A stretch of DNA of 51,814 nt from Vulcanimicrobiota bacterium. GTDB taxonomy: Bacteria; Vulcanimicrobiota; Vulcanimicrobiia; Vulcanimicrobiales; Vulcanimicrobiaceae. A model generated the notes under the pieces. That model was not told the DNA's origin. It did not search any database and saw nothing but the letters and a program-made list of their open reading frames with translations. The position numbers and the translations under genes are program-made. The stretch is from contig JAFAHZ010000121.1 of the NCBI GenBank assembly GCA_019236975.1, positions 1 to 51,814 on the forward strand. The letters are read 5' to 3'. Below, one piece after another: positions 1 to 10,400 of the stretch. The first letter of the stretch is position 1. Every line of letters begins with the position of its first letter.

Positions 1-934
1 TCGCGCAAGAACTATCGCCACCGTTCTGCGTTTCGCCGTACAGGTTTCCCGACGGATCGACGTAGAGCGGCGATCGGACGTACGCACCGCCGGCGGCTCC
101 CGAAAAGGCGTGCAGCGTTTTCTTCGCCGCTGTGGGCCCGATCCGGAAAACGGTTCCGCATCCTTGCTTGCAGGACGCGGCGCCGCCATAAATCGTCGTT
201 CCGTACAGGCTGCCCTTAAAAAAGCTGACACCCGCCCATGGTTCCCATCCATCGGGACCGCCTTTAAACCGGTAGAGCACTTTTTCGGCGTACGACTTTC
301 CGCTGCGAACGAGTTCGAAAACGGTGCCGCAGCCGCCGCCGCACGTTCCGCCGCCGCCCAAAGCCGTCGTACCGAACAGATTACCGTTGGAATCGACGTA
401 AAGCTGTCCGATTGGAAAAGCGCCGTCCGCCACGCCGCCGGTGAAAGAGTGAAGAACGCGGTAACGCTTCGTCGCGGCCGTTAGCGCAAAAACGACACCG
501 TGACCGCCCGCTCCGCCCGACGTCGCGGTTCCATAAAATACACCATTGCCTCCCGCCAACGGCGAAGACGGATTCGCTCCATCGCGGCCGCCGAAAGCGT
601 GCACGATTGACTGACGGTACTGCAGACCGTTGACGTGCGTCAGCTGGTAAACCACGCCGCAACCTTTTGGTAGCTCTGCGGTCGCGCAAGCGGGGTTGCC
701 GCCGGCTTTCATCACTCCGTATAGGTTGTCACTCGAATCGCCGATGAGACCCGGAACCGGTGCTTCCCCCATTTTCTTGCCGGGAAAATTGAAAAACGCG
801 ATCGCATGCAAATGATGGGGCACGATTTTGGGAGCGAGGCCGCCCGGGTTGCCCGGCAAAGGCACCGGCACGAACGACCGCCCGCATGCTTGCAAAGCAG
901 CGATTAGAACGAGTGCCAAGAACCGTACTCGCAT
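1..934 (-). CDS. GloVer-repeat beta-propeller lipoprotein (partial, runs off the left edge)
   Basis: The minus strand is open from an ATG at 934 to base 1, giving 311 codons with no stop, so the C-terminus lies outside the window. The N-terminus is a lipoprotein signal with lipobox-like LQAC (Cys about residue 17). The rest repeats blades of the type DSNGNLFGTTALGGG, CGTVFEL and LYRFKGGPDG, each about 50-60 residues, the hallmark of the choice-of-anchor tandem-repeat GloVer family, secreted propeller-like proteins of unknown substrate. A weak AGGT lies about 9 nt before the ATG. The cyclase gene upstream ends only 38 nt away on the same strand, so co-transcription is likely. The family call is strong; no biochemical role can be given. 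Confidence 0.8.
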   Translation of the reverse strand, partial: MRVRFLALVLIAALQACGRSFVPVPLPGNPGGLAPKIVPHHLHAIAFFNFPGKKMGEAPVPGLIGDSSDNLYGVMKAGGNPACATAELPKGCGVVYQLTHVNGLQYRQSIVHAFGGRDGANPSSPLAGGNGVFYGTATSGGAGGHGVVFALTAATKRYRVLHSFTGGVADGAFPIGQLYVDSNGNLFGTTALGGGGTCGGGCGTVFELVRSGKSYAEKVLYRFKGGPDGWEPWAGVSFFKGSLYGTTIYGGAASCKQGCGTVFRIGPTAAKKTLHAFSGAAGGAYVRSPLYVDPSGNLYGETQNGGDSSCA

Positions 935-972
935 CACGTTACCTGGCGGTTAGTTCTCCGGCGGGGGTGCGC

Positions 973-3726
973 CTACTGCTGGCCGGCGGCGAAAATAGCG
1001 CGCGAAAGCACGACCGACGCCTCGGATACCGTGCGCTCTTTCGACCAATCGGCACCCGCAGCGCCTTCTGCAGCAGCCCTTTCTTTTCCGAACGTCTCTT
1101 CTAGAGCAGCTCTAACGGCTTCGTATTCCCGCTGCTCCGTAAAGTATCTCCGAAAACCCATTTCAGTAAATTGCCGGTCGACGAAACCGAGTACGCGCGC
1201 TCCCAGGCGACGCACGTCTTCCGGGGCACCGTACGCAGTCGCGTCGAGCGCGGCGATGGCGGCGACGTGCTGCAGTGCGAGTAACACCGCGAAGTCGATA
1301 CCCCCTTCGCCTGCAAGGGCTAGTGCCTCGCCCGTCGCTTCGGCGGCTTCGTCGAAGCGATTGAGCGCGACGAGATACGCTGCGATATTGCAGAGGTCAA
1401 AAACGACGCCTTCTTCTTTGCTCAATACGCGGTCGGTTACCAACGCCTCTCTAGCAAACCTCAGCGCGGCCTCGGCATTGCCGGATTGAAACTCCGCTTC
1501 GCCGAGGGCGAGCGCAAGATGAGCGGCTTGACGTTCTCCGCCTGGGATCGTGCGAAAAATCTCTAGGGCCTCTGTCAGTAACGGCAACGCGCCGCCGACG
1601 TCGCCCGATCCAAGGCGCGAAAAGGCCAAGTATTGCAGGGCAAGCGCGATCCGCCTTGGCGCCTTCAGGTCGCGGAATACAACGAGAGCGCGCTGTAGCG
1701 CTGCCTCTCCGGACCCTGGATCGCCGAGCGGTCCCATTGCTGCGCCGGCAAACATTTCCGCATAGGCACGCAACATCGCATCGTTTGAAGATAGCGCACC
1801 TAGCGCTCGTCTCGACGCCGACAAGGCTTCCTGGTACTGGGTCAGGTTCATTGCAAGGTGTGCTTGCGTTATGCATAAGCGTCCCAGGTGTTCGCTGTCG
1901 TCGGCACCTTCCAAAGCTACATGAACCCAGCGCATCCCTTCCACCAACGCGAACTTCGCCCACACTTGGCGTAGCGCCGCGACTAAGCGGCAACAGGTGG
2001 CACGATCGCGGTTCGAGGACCAGCTCAACGCGGTACGCCAGTTTTCCAAGTCCGGTTTGACGCTCGCGTTCCAACCTCGCTCGTCCATCGTCTCGAAGTC
2101 CGTCTCGAGGCCTTCCACAAAGTCCGTATACGCAATTGCGTGGGACCGCGACATCGCTTCGACCTCACCTGCTTCGGCTAATTTCTCGCGCGCGTATTCG
2201 CGAATCGATTCCAGCAGCGTGTAGCGCGTTTCGTCCCCCGCGATTTCCGGAGCTACGAGCGATTTGTCGACCAGCGCGACGAGCAAATCCACCACCTCGA
2301 ACTCGTCGAGCGCTTCGTCGGCGCAGACGGTCGCGCACAATTCCAAAGTAAAGCCGCCGGAAAAAATCGCGAGCCGGCGGAACAGCGTTCGCTCCTTCTC
2401 CGACAGCAGATCGTAGCTCCAATCGATCAGCGCGCGCAGCGTTTGCTGGCGCGGCAGCAGCGTACGGCTTCCGCCGGTCAGCACGCGAAAACGGTCGTTG
2501 AGTTTTTCGAGTAACGCTTTGGGCGAAAGCAGCTTTACGCGCGCCGCCGCCAACTCGATCGCGAGGGCGATGCCGTCCAAGCGGCGGCAAATCTCGGCCA
2601 CGGCCGGCTCGTTTTCTTGGGTCAGCGTAAAGCGTTGATCGGCGGTTCTTGCGCGCTCGGCGAACAGGGCCATCGCCTCGGCCGGCCCGAGCGTCGGCAT
2701 ACGGTATGCCTGCTCGCCGGGAACCCCCAACAGCTCGCGGCTCGATGCAAGGATCTTGAGCTTGGCCGCACCTTTGAGGAGCGCGTCCGAAACGCGCGCG
2801 ATCTCCGCGATCAAATGCTCGCAGTTGTCGAAGATCAGCAGCGCGCTTTCATTTCTAAAGTGGGCGAGCAGCGTCTCCAGTGCCGAACGCTCCGGCGACG
2901 GCTGCAGGTTTGCCGCCGAAAGCACCGCGTCCGCAACGAGCGCCGCATCGCTCAGGGGCGCAAACTCCACGAACCAAATCCCGTTGGGGAACGCTTCGAG
3001 CTGTTCGCCGGCCACGTGCAGCGATAAGCGCGTCTTGCCGATTCCGCCGGTGCCGAGCAGCGTCACGAGACGGTTGGCATGCAGCAGATCGGTTACGGCC
3101 GCCGACTCGTTCTCGCGCCCGACGAACGACGAGACTTGTGCGGGAAGATTGTTCGGCGTCGCGCCCGAGGATCGCAGCGGAGGGAACTCTTGCTCCAGGC
3201 CCTCGACGAGAAGCTGATGCACGAGTTCGGCGTCGCTGAGATCCTTGAGTTTGTGCAACCCCATGTCGTGGGCCGAGACGCCCGGGACGAGGTGGCCGCG
3301 AAGCAAATCGGCGGTAACGCGCGTGATGAGAATTTGTCCGCCATGACCGATCGATAAGAGGCGCGCCACGCGATTGAGCGTCGGCCCGTAGTAATCGCCC
3401 TCGCGTTCGTCGGCAGTGCCGGTATGCAGCGCCATCCGCACGCGCACGCCGTCGACCGCCGAGAAATCTTCTTTGGCGAGCTCGCGCTGCGCGCCGACCG
3501 CGGCGGCGACGCCCTCCTCCGCACGCGCAAACACCGCGCAGAACGCGTCGCCGATCGTCTTGAAGACGCGCCCGTTGCTCCCTTCGATAGCCGCGCGCAA
3601 GATCGCGTCGTGTCGCCGAACGGCTTCCTGCATGGCGGCGCGATCGCGGTCCCAGCGTTGGGTGCTGCCCTCGATATCCGTGAACAAAAACGTCACGGTT
3701 CCGCTGGGTAACGGCGCTTCGGTCAC
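973..3726 (-). CDS. Adenylate/guanylate cyclase domain fused to AfsR-like NTPase and TPR-type repeats
   Basis: The product is 917 aa from a GTG start whose bases overlap the selB stop (GTGA, 3726-3723); an upstream ATG-frame extension would lie inside selB. Residues about 5-175 form a class III nucleotide cyclase domain: TFLFTDIEGST supplies the first metal Asp (D17) and GDAFCAVF the second (D60). Residues about 195-480 are an NB-ARC/AfsR-like ATPase with P-loop GTGGIGKT (225-232) and Walker B LLIFDN (D300). The remaining 400 residues are Ala-rich helical repeats resembling TPRs. Such predicted-ATPase regulators are common, but here the usual DNA-binding domain is replaced by a cyclase. There is no signal peptide, so it is cytoplasmic. 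Whether the product is cAMP, cGMP or nothing is unknown. Confidence 0.85.
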   Translation of the reverse strand: MTEAPLPSGTVTFLFTDIEGSTQRWDRDRAAMQEAVRRHDAILRAAIEGSNGRVFKTIGDAFCAVFARAEEGVAAAVGAQRELAKEDFSAVDGVRVRMALHTGTADEREGDYYGPTLNRVARLLSIGHGGQILITRVTADLLRGHLVPGVSAHDMGLHKLKDLSDAELVHQLLVEGLEQEFPPLRSSGATPNNLPAQVSSFVGRENESAAVTDLLHANRLVTLLGTGGIGKTRLSLHVAGEQLEAFPNGIWFVEFAPLSDAALVADAVLSAANLQPSPERSALETLLAHFRNESALLIFDNCEHLIAEIARVSDALLKGAAKLKILASSRELLGVPGEQAYRMPTLGPAEAMALFAERARTADQRFTLTQENEPAVAEICRRLDGIALAIELAAARVKLLSPKALLEKLNDRFRVLTGGSRTLLPRQQTLRALIDWSYDLLSEKERTLFRRLAIFSGGFTLELCATVCADEALDEFEVVDLLVALVDKSLVAPEIAGDETRYTLLESIREYAREKLAEAGEVEAMSRSHAIAYTDFVEGLETDFETMDERGWNASVKPDLENWRTALSWSSNRDRATCCRLVAALRQVWAKFALVEGMRWVHVALEGADDSEHLGRLCITQAHLAMNLTQYQEALSASRRALGALSSNDAMLRAYAEMFAGAAMGPLGDPGSGEAALQRALVVFRDLKAPRRIALALQYLAFSRLGSGDVGGALPLLTEALEIFRTIPGGERQAAHLALALGEAEFQSGNAEAALRFAREALVTDRVLSKEEGVVFDLCNIAAYLVALNRFDEAAEATGEALALAGEGGIDFAVLLALQHVAAIAALDATAYGAPEDVRRLGARVLGFVDRQFTEMGFRRYFTEQREYEAVRAALEETFGKERAAAEGAAGADWSKERTVSEASVVLSRAIFAAGQQ

Positions 3727-5579
3727 GTGGCCTTTTTTCGCAAGGTCCGGTAATCTCCATTCCGCAAGGTAATGCCGCGCGCATCCAGCCACTCCAGCAA
3801 GGGCATTGCGTACTTGCGCGACGTGCCGAGCAGATCGCGAAACTCGGCAGCCGTCATTCGGCCGTTGCGACCGAGAAGTTCCTCTACCCGCGCTTGGATT
3901 TGTGCGATCTGCGTACCGCGATAGAGAAAGTCGCCGACCTTCACCAGCGCCCCGCGGGCGAGCAGCGTGTCGAACGCTTTCGCGGCGCCGGGAACCTGCG
4001 CGGCCTTCACCGCCGCCGCCGCTTCCTCGAAAGGAGCCGGCACGAACGCGCCGCTTGGATCTACCCTGACCACGGTTTCAAAAAATGCGCGTTGCTGCGG
4101 CGTAAGCGACGGCGTGAAATCCGGAAGCGCGTAGTAGCCTCCGCGATTGAAGAGACGGCCTTCTTCCGCAAACGCCGCCAAGAGCCGAACGGTAAGCGGC
4201 TCGGCCACACCGGTCGCACGCGAAATTCCAATGGAGGTTGCGCCCATCGTCCACGGCTCGTTGCGGTGCAGCTCTTCGAGAAACGTCGCGACGCGCCCGA
4301 AGTACTCGCGCGCCGGATCCGCATGAACGTATGCCGTCGGCCGCGGAACGCGAATGGCATCTCCTCGCTCGACGAAACTCTCCAGCACGCGTTCGGCAAC
4401 GTCTTCGCGCACGTTGGCGATTGCCGCAATAGCGGCGGCATCCGCCGGCGCCGTTCCGGCCGCGCGCAACGCATCGGCAACCGCACGTTCGTGCGGCGAC
4501 GCGTCCGCACGCTCGACGGTTTCGGCCACACCTTCGACGCAGCCACCACCCAGCAGCGTTCGCGGCGACGGACGCCGCAGGACGTAGCGCACGCCGGGAA
4601 ACGCGACGACGGCGGAGCGCAAGAGCAGCTCGCCGCGCACTTCGTTTGCCACGGCCGGCACGTCGTCGAGTACGAGCGTTCCGAGGATTTCGGCCGAGCC
4701 GACGTAGGCGTGCACGGCGTTACGACGGCGCAGCAGATGCAGCGCGGATGGTAACGGTGTAAAGCGCACCGCAAACGACGATCGCGCGAGAAACTCGGGG
4801 CCGACGACGGCCTCGCCGCGTGCGACGGCGTGCCGGTCGATCGACGGAACGTTGAGCGCAACGCGAGAGCCGGCGACTACCGTCGGCCGCTGCGCCCCGA
4901 AAACGTGCGCGCTGCGCACGCGTGCTGCGGCGCCGCTCGGCGCAAACGTGACGGTGTCGCCAATGGAAATGCGCCCTTGCATCAACGTTCCGGTGACGAT
5001 CGTACCAAGGCCGGGCAGCACGAACACGCGATCGACCGGCAAATACACCGGCGCGTCGGCATCGCGCGCCGGCAACGACTGCAGCGTCTGGGCGAGCAGC
5101 GTCCGTAGTTCGTCAAGTCCGAGCCCGGTCGTTGCCGAAACGGCGACCGCCGGCGAACCTTCGGCAATCGTTCCGCGCAGCGCGCGAAGAACGGCGCCGC
5201 GTCTTTCGGCCAGTTCTTGCGGAGCCACCGTATCGGCCTTCGTGAGCGCGACGATCGTGCGCCGCACGTTGAGAAATCGCAAGATGTCGAGATGCTCGCT
5301 CGTTTGCGGCATCACGCCCTCGTTGAGATCGACGACGAGCAGCAGCACGTCCATGCCGGCCGCCCCGGCGAGCATATTATGCAGGAAACGTTCGTGGCCC
5401 GGAACGTCGACGATACCCGCTTCGACGCCGCCGTCGAGCACGAGGTGCGCGAAACCGAGATCCAACGTCATGCCGCGCAGCTGCTCTTCCAGCCAACGGT
5501 CGGGATTGGTTCCGGTCAGCGCCGCGACGAGCGACGACTTCCCGTGGTCGACGTGGCCCGCGGTGCCGACGATATGCAT
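3723..5579 (-). CDS. selB: Selenocysteine-specific elongation factor SelB
   Basis: At 618 aa it has the usual SelB length. It delivers Sec-tRNA(Sec) to the ribosome at UGA codons followed by a SECIS element. The GTPase domain shows G1 GHVDHGKS (residues 8-15), the SelB-type G2 RGMTLDLGFA, G3 DVPGH (58-62) and G4 TKAD. Domain II/III motifs (DRVFVLPGLGTIVTGTL) follow, and the C-terminal 200 residues look like the tandem winged helices that bind SECIS RNA. The ATG at 5579 starts directly at the conserved beta-strand, with only a weak GGGGTG upstream. The stop overlaps the GTG of the cyclase gene, implying translational coupling. selA lies about 18 kb away in this window; no selC tRNA or selD was seen. 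Confidence 0.95.
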   Translation of the reverse strand: MHIVGTAGHVDHGKSSLVAALTGTNPDRWLEEQLRGMTLDLGFAHLVLDGGVEAGIVDVPGHERFLHNMLAGAAGMDVLLLVVDLNEGVMPQTSEHLDILRFLNVRRTIVALTKADTVAPQELAERRGAVLRALRGTIAEGSPAVAVSATTGLGLDELRTLLAQTLQSLPARDADAPVYLPVDRVFVLPGLGTIVTGTLMQGRISIGDTVTFAPSGAAARVRSAHVFGAQRPTVVAGSRVALNVPSIDRHAVARGEAVVGPEFLARSSFAVRFTPLPSALHLLRRRNAVHAYVGSAEILGTLVLDDVPAVANEVRGELLLRSAVVAFPGVRYVLRRPSPRTLLGGGCVEGVAETVERADASPHERAVADALRAAGTAPADAAAIAAIANVREDVAERVLESFVERGDAIRVPRPTAYVHADPAREYFGRVATFLEELHRNEPWTMGATSIGISRATGVAEPLTVRLLAAFAEEGRLFNRGGYYALPDFTPSLTPQQRAFFETVVRVDPSGAFVPAPFEEAAAAVKAAQVPGAAKAFDTLLARGALVKVGDFLYRGTQIAQIQARVEELLGRNGRMTAAEFRDLLGTSRKYAMPLLEWLDARGITLRNGDYRTLRKKAT

Positions 5580-5806
5580 TGCCGCACCCCGTTTTGCAGC
5601 AATTCTGCTTTCGCCTTCGCCGGCGGCGGCACAATATTTTGCAGGCCCGCTTCAGCATCTTGCTGACGCAATGGGCCGGCGACCGCGGCGAGGTCGGCAG
5701 CGAATACCGCTTCTACCTCTACGAGGAGGGCGAGAAGCCAAGCTCGCTCGTCCCCGACGTCGCCTACTGCTCCTTCGACGCGGACTGGCTCTTTAAGAAC
5801 CTGTAG
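5579..5806 (+). pseudogene. Fragment of a Uma2-family (DUF820) restriction-endonuclease-fold gene
   Basis: A 75-codon plus-strand frame fills the gap between the divergently placed selB start and amine oxidase stop. From about codon 22 it reads like the middle of a Uma2 protein: QARFSILLTQWA, GSEYRFYLYEEGEK and LVPDVAYCSFDADWLF match the family pattern of helix, E-x-R-F and the PDVAYLSF strand. It stops right after this, losing the C-terminal half with the remaining active-site residues. The N-terminal third of a normal Uma2 protein is also missing, and the only start is a TTG overlapping selB. I read it as a decayed remnant. A short real gene cannot be excluded. Confidence 0.5.
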
Positions 5807-7409
5807 TCTGTTTGACGCCGTAGTCGGCGAGGATTTCGCCCGCAGCGCGGAAGCCCGACTCGGCCCCGCCTTCCATAAAGCCTTGATTTTCGACCGACGT
5901 ATGCTCGCCCGCAAAGTGCACGCGCCCTTGCGCGCGCGCTTCGTGCCCCGCGACCGTCGTATGCTGGCCGACGAGCCAGCACGAGTAGCTGGCGAGAATG
6001 TTCGGATCGGCTTGCGCGTTGCCGAACGTCGCCTTGCCGTTCCAGGTTTGCGAGACACCCGGCCAAATCTTATCGAGCTGTTCGAAGAACGATTTCACGT
6101 GGCGGCGAACGGCGGGCGAGTCTTCGATGCGCGCGTACGGCATCGGCGGCGTGTCGAGCATCGCCGCACCGGCGGCGGTAAAGACTTCGATCAATCCGTC
6201 ACTCCCGCTCTGGCCGAGCGAGAAATCCAGCGCACTTTGCGACGGCAGCGTCGTCCAAATCTGTCCGTCCGCCGGCTCCGGCCAGGGCTGATTCGGGCGC
6301 ATCCACGCGCGCCGGTCGAACTGCAGGTGCAGCTTGGTGTGGTAGCCGTAGCCCAGCGTATCGATCGCTTTGGTTTTTGCAGAATCGAAGTGCGCGCCCG
6401 AGTAGTCGACCCCACGCAACGCGATGAACGGAATTGCCAGCACCACGCGATCCGCCGTCACCGTTTCGTTGCCGCCCGTCGACGAAGTAAAGCGCAGCTC
6501 GTAGCTTCCCGCCGGTAAACGGCGCAGCGATATCAGCCGGCGGCCGAAAAGGATGCTTCCAGCCGGTAAAGATGCGGCGACGGCTTCGGGCAACGCCTGG
6601 CTGCCGTTAGCGAGAATGTATTTTTGATCCGAGTAACCGAGGACGTTGAGCGTATGGGCCTCGGCATAGCGGCGCTGACCGCCGAGCTGCTCCACGAGAT
6701 TGACCGCGCTGAGCTCCTCGGCTTCGCGCCCGTACTCGTTGCGGTAGGCCTCTTTGATCAGGGTGCCGAGCCGCGATGTCAAACCGCCGGGGACGTACTG
6801 CGCGATCCAGTCGCGCATGCTCATCGCATCGAGACGCTTGGCCTCGGGCGTTGCGTTGGCGTAGGTGGTCGTGACGTTGAGCTTCCCGAGCTGCTGCTGC
6901 ATGACCGGATAGATCGCCGCGAAGTCGCGATCGGCATCGGCCATCGCGTAATAGTGCCCGTCCAAGTAGGACGTATCGCGCGAATGCGGCGGGCGAGCCG
7001 CATACGTATTCAGCAAGCCGAGACCGAAGCGCCGAGCGAGCTTGTGAATGTTGACGTGCAGCGAATCGACCATCGCGCCGCACCATTCGGTGTGTTGGCC
7101 TTGCGCCCAATACGAACGCTCGGAATGCATCCGCCCGCCGACCCGGTCGCTCGACTCGTAAATCGTCGCATCTACTCCGGCGTCGCGCAGATGCATCGCG
7201 GTCACCAAACCGGCGATGCCCGCACCGACGATGACGATGCGTTCCTTCCCGCGCGTTTGCGAGGATCCGCAGGCGGTAAAGGCCGGAAGCATCGACGCGC
7301 CGGCGAGCGCCAGCGCTCCTTCGCGCATGAAGCGAGCACGAGAGGTGACACGAGGATCGCGCCGTACTGCGATCGAGCGCAGTGCGCGCATTAAAGGACT
7401 GCGAGCCAT
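5793..7409 (-). CDS. Exported flavin-containing amine oxidase
   Basis: The product is 538 aa. An N-terminal signal (residues about 20-50) with a positively charged start and an FTACGSS lipobox-like end points to export; there is no strict twin-arginine pair, only SRARF. The Rossmann FAD site follows (IVIVGAGIAG, then YESSDRVGGRM, about residues 58-95). The C-terminal FAD motif of the monoamine oxidase family is present (VHFAGEHTSVENQGFMEGG). The family oxidises amines or L-amino acids to aldehydes or keto acids with H2O2; the substrate cannot be read from sequence. It starts 6 nt after the TonB-dependent receptor stop, with AAGGA just before the ATG, so the two are an operon. Its neighbours are putrescine/GABA genes, which makes an amine substrate attractive. 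Confidence 0.85.
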   Translation of the reverse strand: MARSPLMRALRSIAVRRDPRVTSRARFMREGALALAGASMLPAFTACGSSQTRGKERIVIVGAGIAGLVTAMHLRDAGVDATIYESSDRVGGRMHSERSYWAQGQHTEWCGAMVDSLHVNIHKLARRFGLGLLNTYAARPPHSRDTSYLDGHYYAMADADRDFAAIYPVMQQQLGKLNVTTTYANATPEAKRLDAMSMRDWIAQYVPGGLTSRLGTLIKEAYRNEYGREAEELSAVNLVEQLGGQRRYAEAHTLNVLGYSDQKYILANGSQALPEAVAASLPAGSILFGRRLISLRRLPAGSYELRFTSSTGGNETVTADRVVLAIPFIALRGVDYSGAHFDSAKTKAIDTLGYGYHTKLHLQFDRRAWMRPNQPWPEPADGQIWTTLPSQSALDFSLGQSGSDGLIEVFTAAGAAMLDTPPMPYARIEDSPAVRRHVKSFFEQLDKIWPGVSQTWNGKATFGNAQADPNILASYSCWLVGQHTTVAGHEARAQGRVHFAGEHTSVENQGFMEGGAESGFRAAGEILADYGVKQTTGS

Positions 7410-7415
7410 AGTTCC

Positions 7416-10400
7416 TTAGACTTTAACGTTGAGATTGAGGAAAAGGTTGAAGGGCTGAAGAGGCGCCGTTTCGCCCGTCTCCGTGATGTTGAAGAACGTG
7501 CCATAGGGATACTTCACTTGCGTTGGCGGGCGGGCCAAGAAGTTCCCGGCGGGCGGCAAGATGTTGGAGGGGAGGTTGCCGTAGACGCACGTTTCCGAAT
7601 TGTCCCAGGCGTAGCCGCGCTGCGGGCAGACGTTGACGAGGTTGACCATCGTCGCGGTCAGCGTGACGCGCGGCGTAAAGTCGTACGCCATCTGCAGGTT
7701 CATCGTGAACTGCGACGGTTCGCGCAGCGATCCGATGGAGTCGAAGTGGCCGGTATAGGGATCGGGGATGAAGATTGCCTGGGTTGGATCGGTGAACCCG
7801 GACGCCGTATTGTTGTGACACGTAATGCCCGGAGTCGACGGCGTCAGCACGGGCAACTTCGCGCAGAACTGCGGGACGTACCCGGGATAAACGAGCGGCG
7901 ATCCGTAGAACGAGCCGTCGACGTAATGCAGTGACGGCGTCATGCTGAACTTCCGATGCCGGTAGTTGACGACCAGCGACACGACGTTGGGAACCTCGAA
8001 ACCGTTGGAGTAACTGAACGGCCCGGCAATCGTATCGTACGGCTGATAGGAGCCGTTGGGATCGAGCAGCGACTGCAGACCGTATTTGTAGTACGGGTTG
8101 GGAATCTGCAGCTTACCGGCACCCGAACCTTCCGCGTATACGTTCGATAGCGTCGAGGACGCGTTACCGGGGTAGAGACCGGAGCCGCACGCTCCCCAGT
8201 TCGGCGACGATTTCGTTACGCCGGCACACGCTTTCGTGAACGAGTTGAACTCTTGGATTGCGTTGTTGAGCCCGTCGATGACGCTTTGGCCGTTGATCGG
8301 ATGGAACTGCACCGTGCTGTTGGTGTACGTGTACGATAGCTGCCCGGCAAAGCCGTCGCGGTTGAAATCGCCGTCTTGCAGCGACAGCTCGACGCCGTAC
8401 GACGTTTGCGTGCCGACGTTGAGGCCGGCCAGCGTACCGTATTGCGGGTTAATCGCCTTATATTCCAGCTGATTGCGGGTCGACCGGTAGAAGGGCGAGA
8501 GCTTGAACGAGATGCCGGTGCCCTTCAGGTGCTTCTCCAGCGACAAGTCGTAGTTGTACGACGTATCCGGATAAACCGTGTGATTGGGGCTGGTATACCC
8601 AAACGGCACGAACTGCGAAATGAACGAGGCGAGATTTTGCTGGATGGTATTGTACTGATAGTACGACGACGCTTCGGCGCGCGCGTACTTGCCCGCGCTC
8701 GCGCGTAACACGGTGTCGGGATCGATCGTGTACGTTCCCGAAATGCGCGGCTGCAGCACGTCGAAGACTTGCGAGCCCCCGGAGGAGTTCGTCAGGCCAA
8801 TGCCCGGATTGACCGCTCCGTTGAGCCACATCGGGGCGTAGCCGAAGTTACACGCTCCGAACGAGCCGCTGGTCGGATTGAACGTCCATTGCGGGATTTG
8901 ACCGAGCCGGCTGCAATGCTCGCGATCGTACGCATCGAACCAGAACTGCCGCGCCGGATAGCCGCTCGTTAAGTCGTCGGTATTGTAGTCGAGGTTGTCC
9001 AAGCGGATGCCGAGATTGAGCGTCAGCCGATCGTTCGGCTGGAACAAATCCGTCAGCGAATAGGACGTAAAGATGGGTTTAACGTGATCGACTTGGCCGC
9101 TTTGCCCGTTCTCGGTCATCACCCAATGCGCGCCCGCTTTCGCCGCCGCACTTCCGGCCGGAGCGCTCCCGGGCGTGAGGTTGAAGCCGGCGCCGTTTTG
9201 CAGCGGGCCGCCTTGACTGCGATAATCGAAACAGCTCCACAAGGCGCCGGTTTGGTAGTTATAGCAGTTTCCTTTGGCATCGACGTAGCTCGACAGCACG
9301 GTGCCCAATCCGGTGGAAGCCATCCCAAACAGCGTATCGTTCGTGCCGAGGCTGCTGGTGGTTCGATCCGTCGAGGAGAAGGCTGCGTTGTACGTCTCGA
9401 GTTTCTGCGTGTTGAACGTCATCTGCGCCGTCAGCAGATGCTTGGCCGAAAGCTGGTTGGAATAAATCAGCCCCGATCCGATCGTGTGGTCGTCGACTTC
9501 ATAGTCGGCCGGCTCGGCGCCGTACGGCAGCTGGGCGCTCAAGAAACCGCTGAAAAACCAGTCGGAAAACTCCCAGTACGTCAGGAACCGCAGGTACGAG
9601 CGCTCGTCGAAGTTCTTTTGATACTGCACCTTCTCAATCGAGTAGAAGGTGTTCGAACCGTCGCGGGTATTGGGGTCGATCAGCGTCGCCCCCAGCGGCT
9701 GCGCGGGAAACGGTGCGTTCGAGATGATCTTCGAGGAATTCGGCGCCTGCATGAGCGCGCCGCCGTAATACGTCGAAGTGAAATAGGGGATCGGGTACCC
9801 GAAACCCAGGCCCGACGCGACCGGCGGCGTGATGCCCAACTCGTTTTGAGAGCTGTAGTACTGCGAAATGATGCCGCCTTCGATGTACAGCAGCTGGATA
9901 TCGTCGCGCAGCGGACCGCTACGATGCGGAATACCGACGTGGACGTTGGCCAGGTTCTCGCGATCGAACGTCGTGGCTTGCGCGTAGCTCGGCCCCGGTG
10001 CAAATGCGGCGCCGTAGTTGGGAGCACCACCGCCGGTTCCGTCTAAGATACCGTTGCCGTACGCATTGTATTGCGATACCTTACTGGGTTCCAGCAGCGG
10101 ATAGAAATACAACGGCGAGCCGGCCGCGTTGAACTGATCGCCGTAGCGAAAATCTTGATCGGTACCGGCGATGCCCGCATAGTACGAAAATAGGCGATCG
10201 GGCGTTGCGCCCGACACTTCGACCTTCGCCGAGTGAAAGAACGACGGCGTTCCGAGACCAAGCTCGGCATCCGCGTAGCCGGGATAGGTTCCGGTCTTGA
10301 TGACTTGATTGATGTAGCCGGCAAGACCGGACGAGTTGGACGACGCCGCCGTGCCGCCGGTATAGACCTGCACTTCTTGGCTGCCCAGACTGGTCAACGT

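Noticed and set aside
3724-3792. ATG-frame N-terminal extension of the cyclase gene
   Set aside because: These residues are selB coding sequence in another frame; the cyclase domain begins right after the GTG at 3726.
5580-5792. Possible selC (tRNA-Sec) beside selB
   Set aside because: No T-loop GGTTCRA, no long variable arm and no matching acceptor stem; the stretch reads as a Uma2 fragment.
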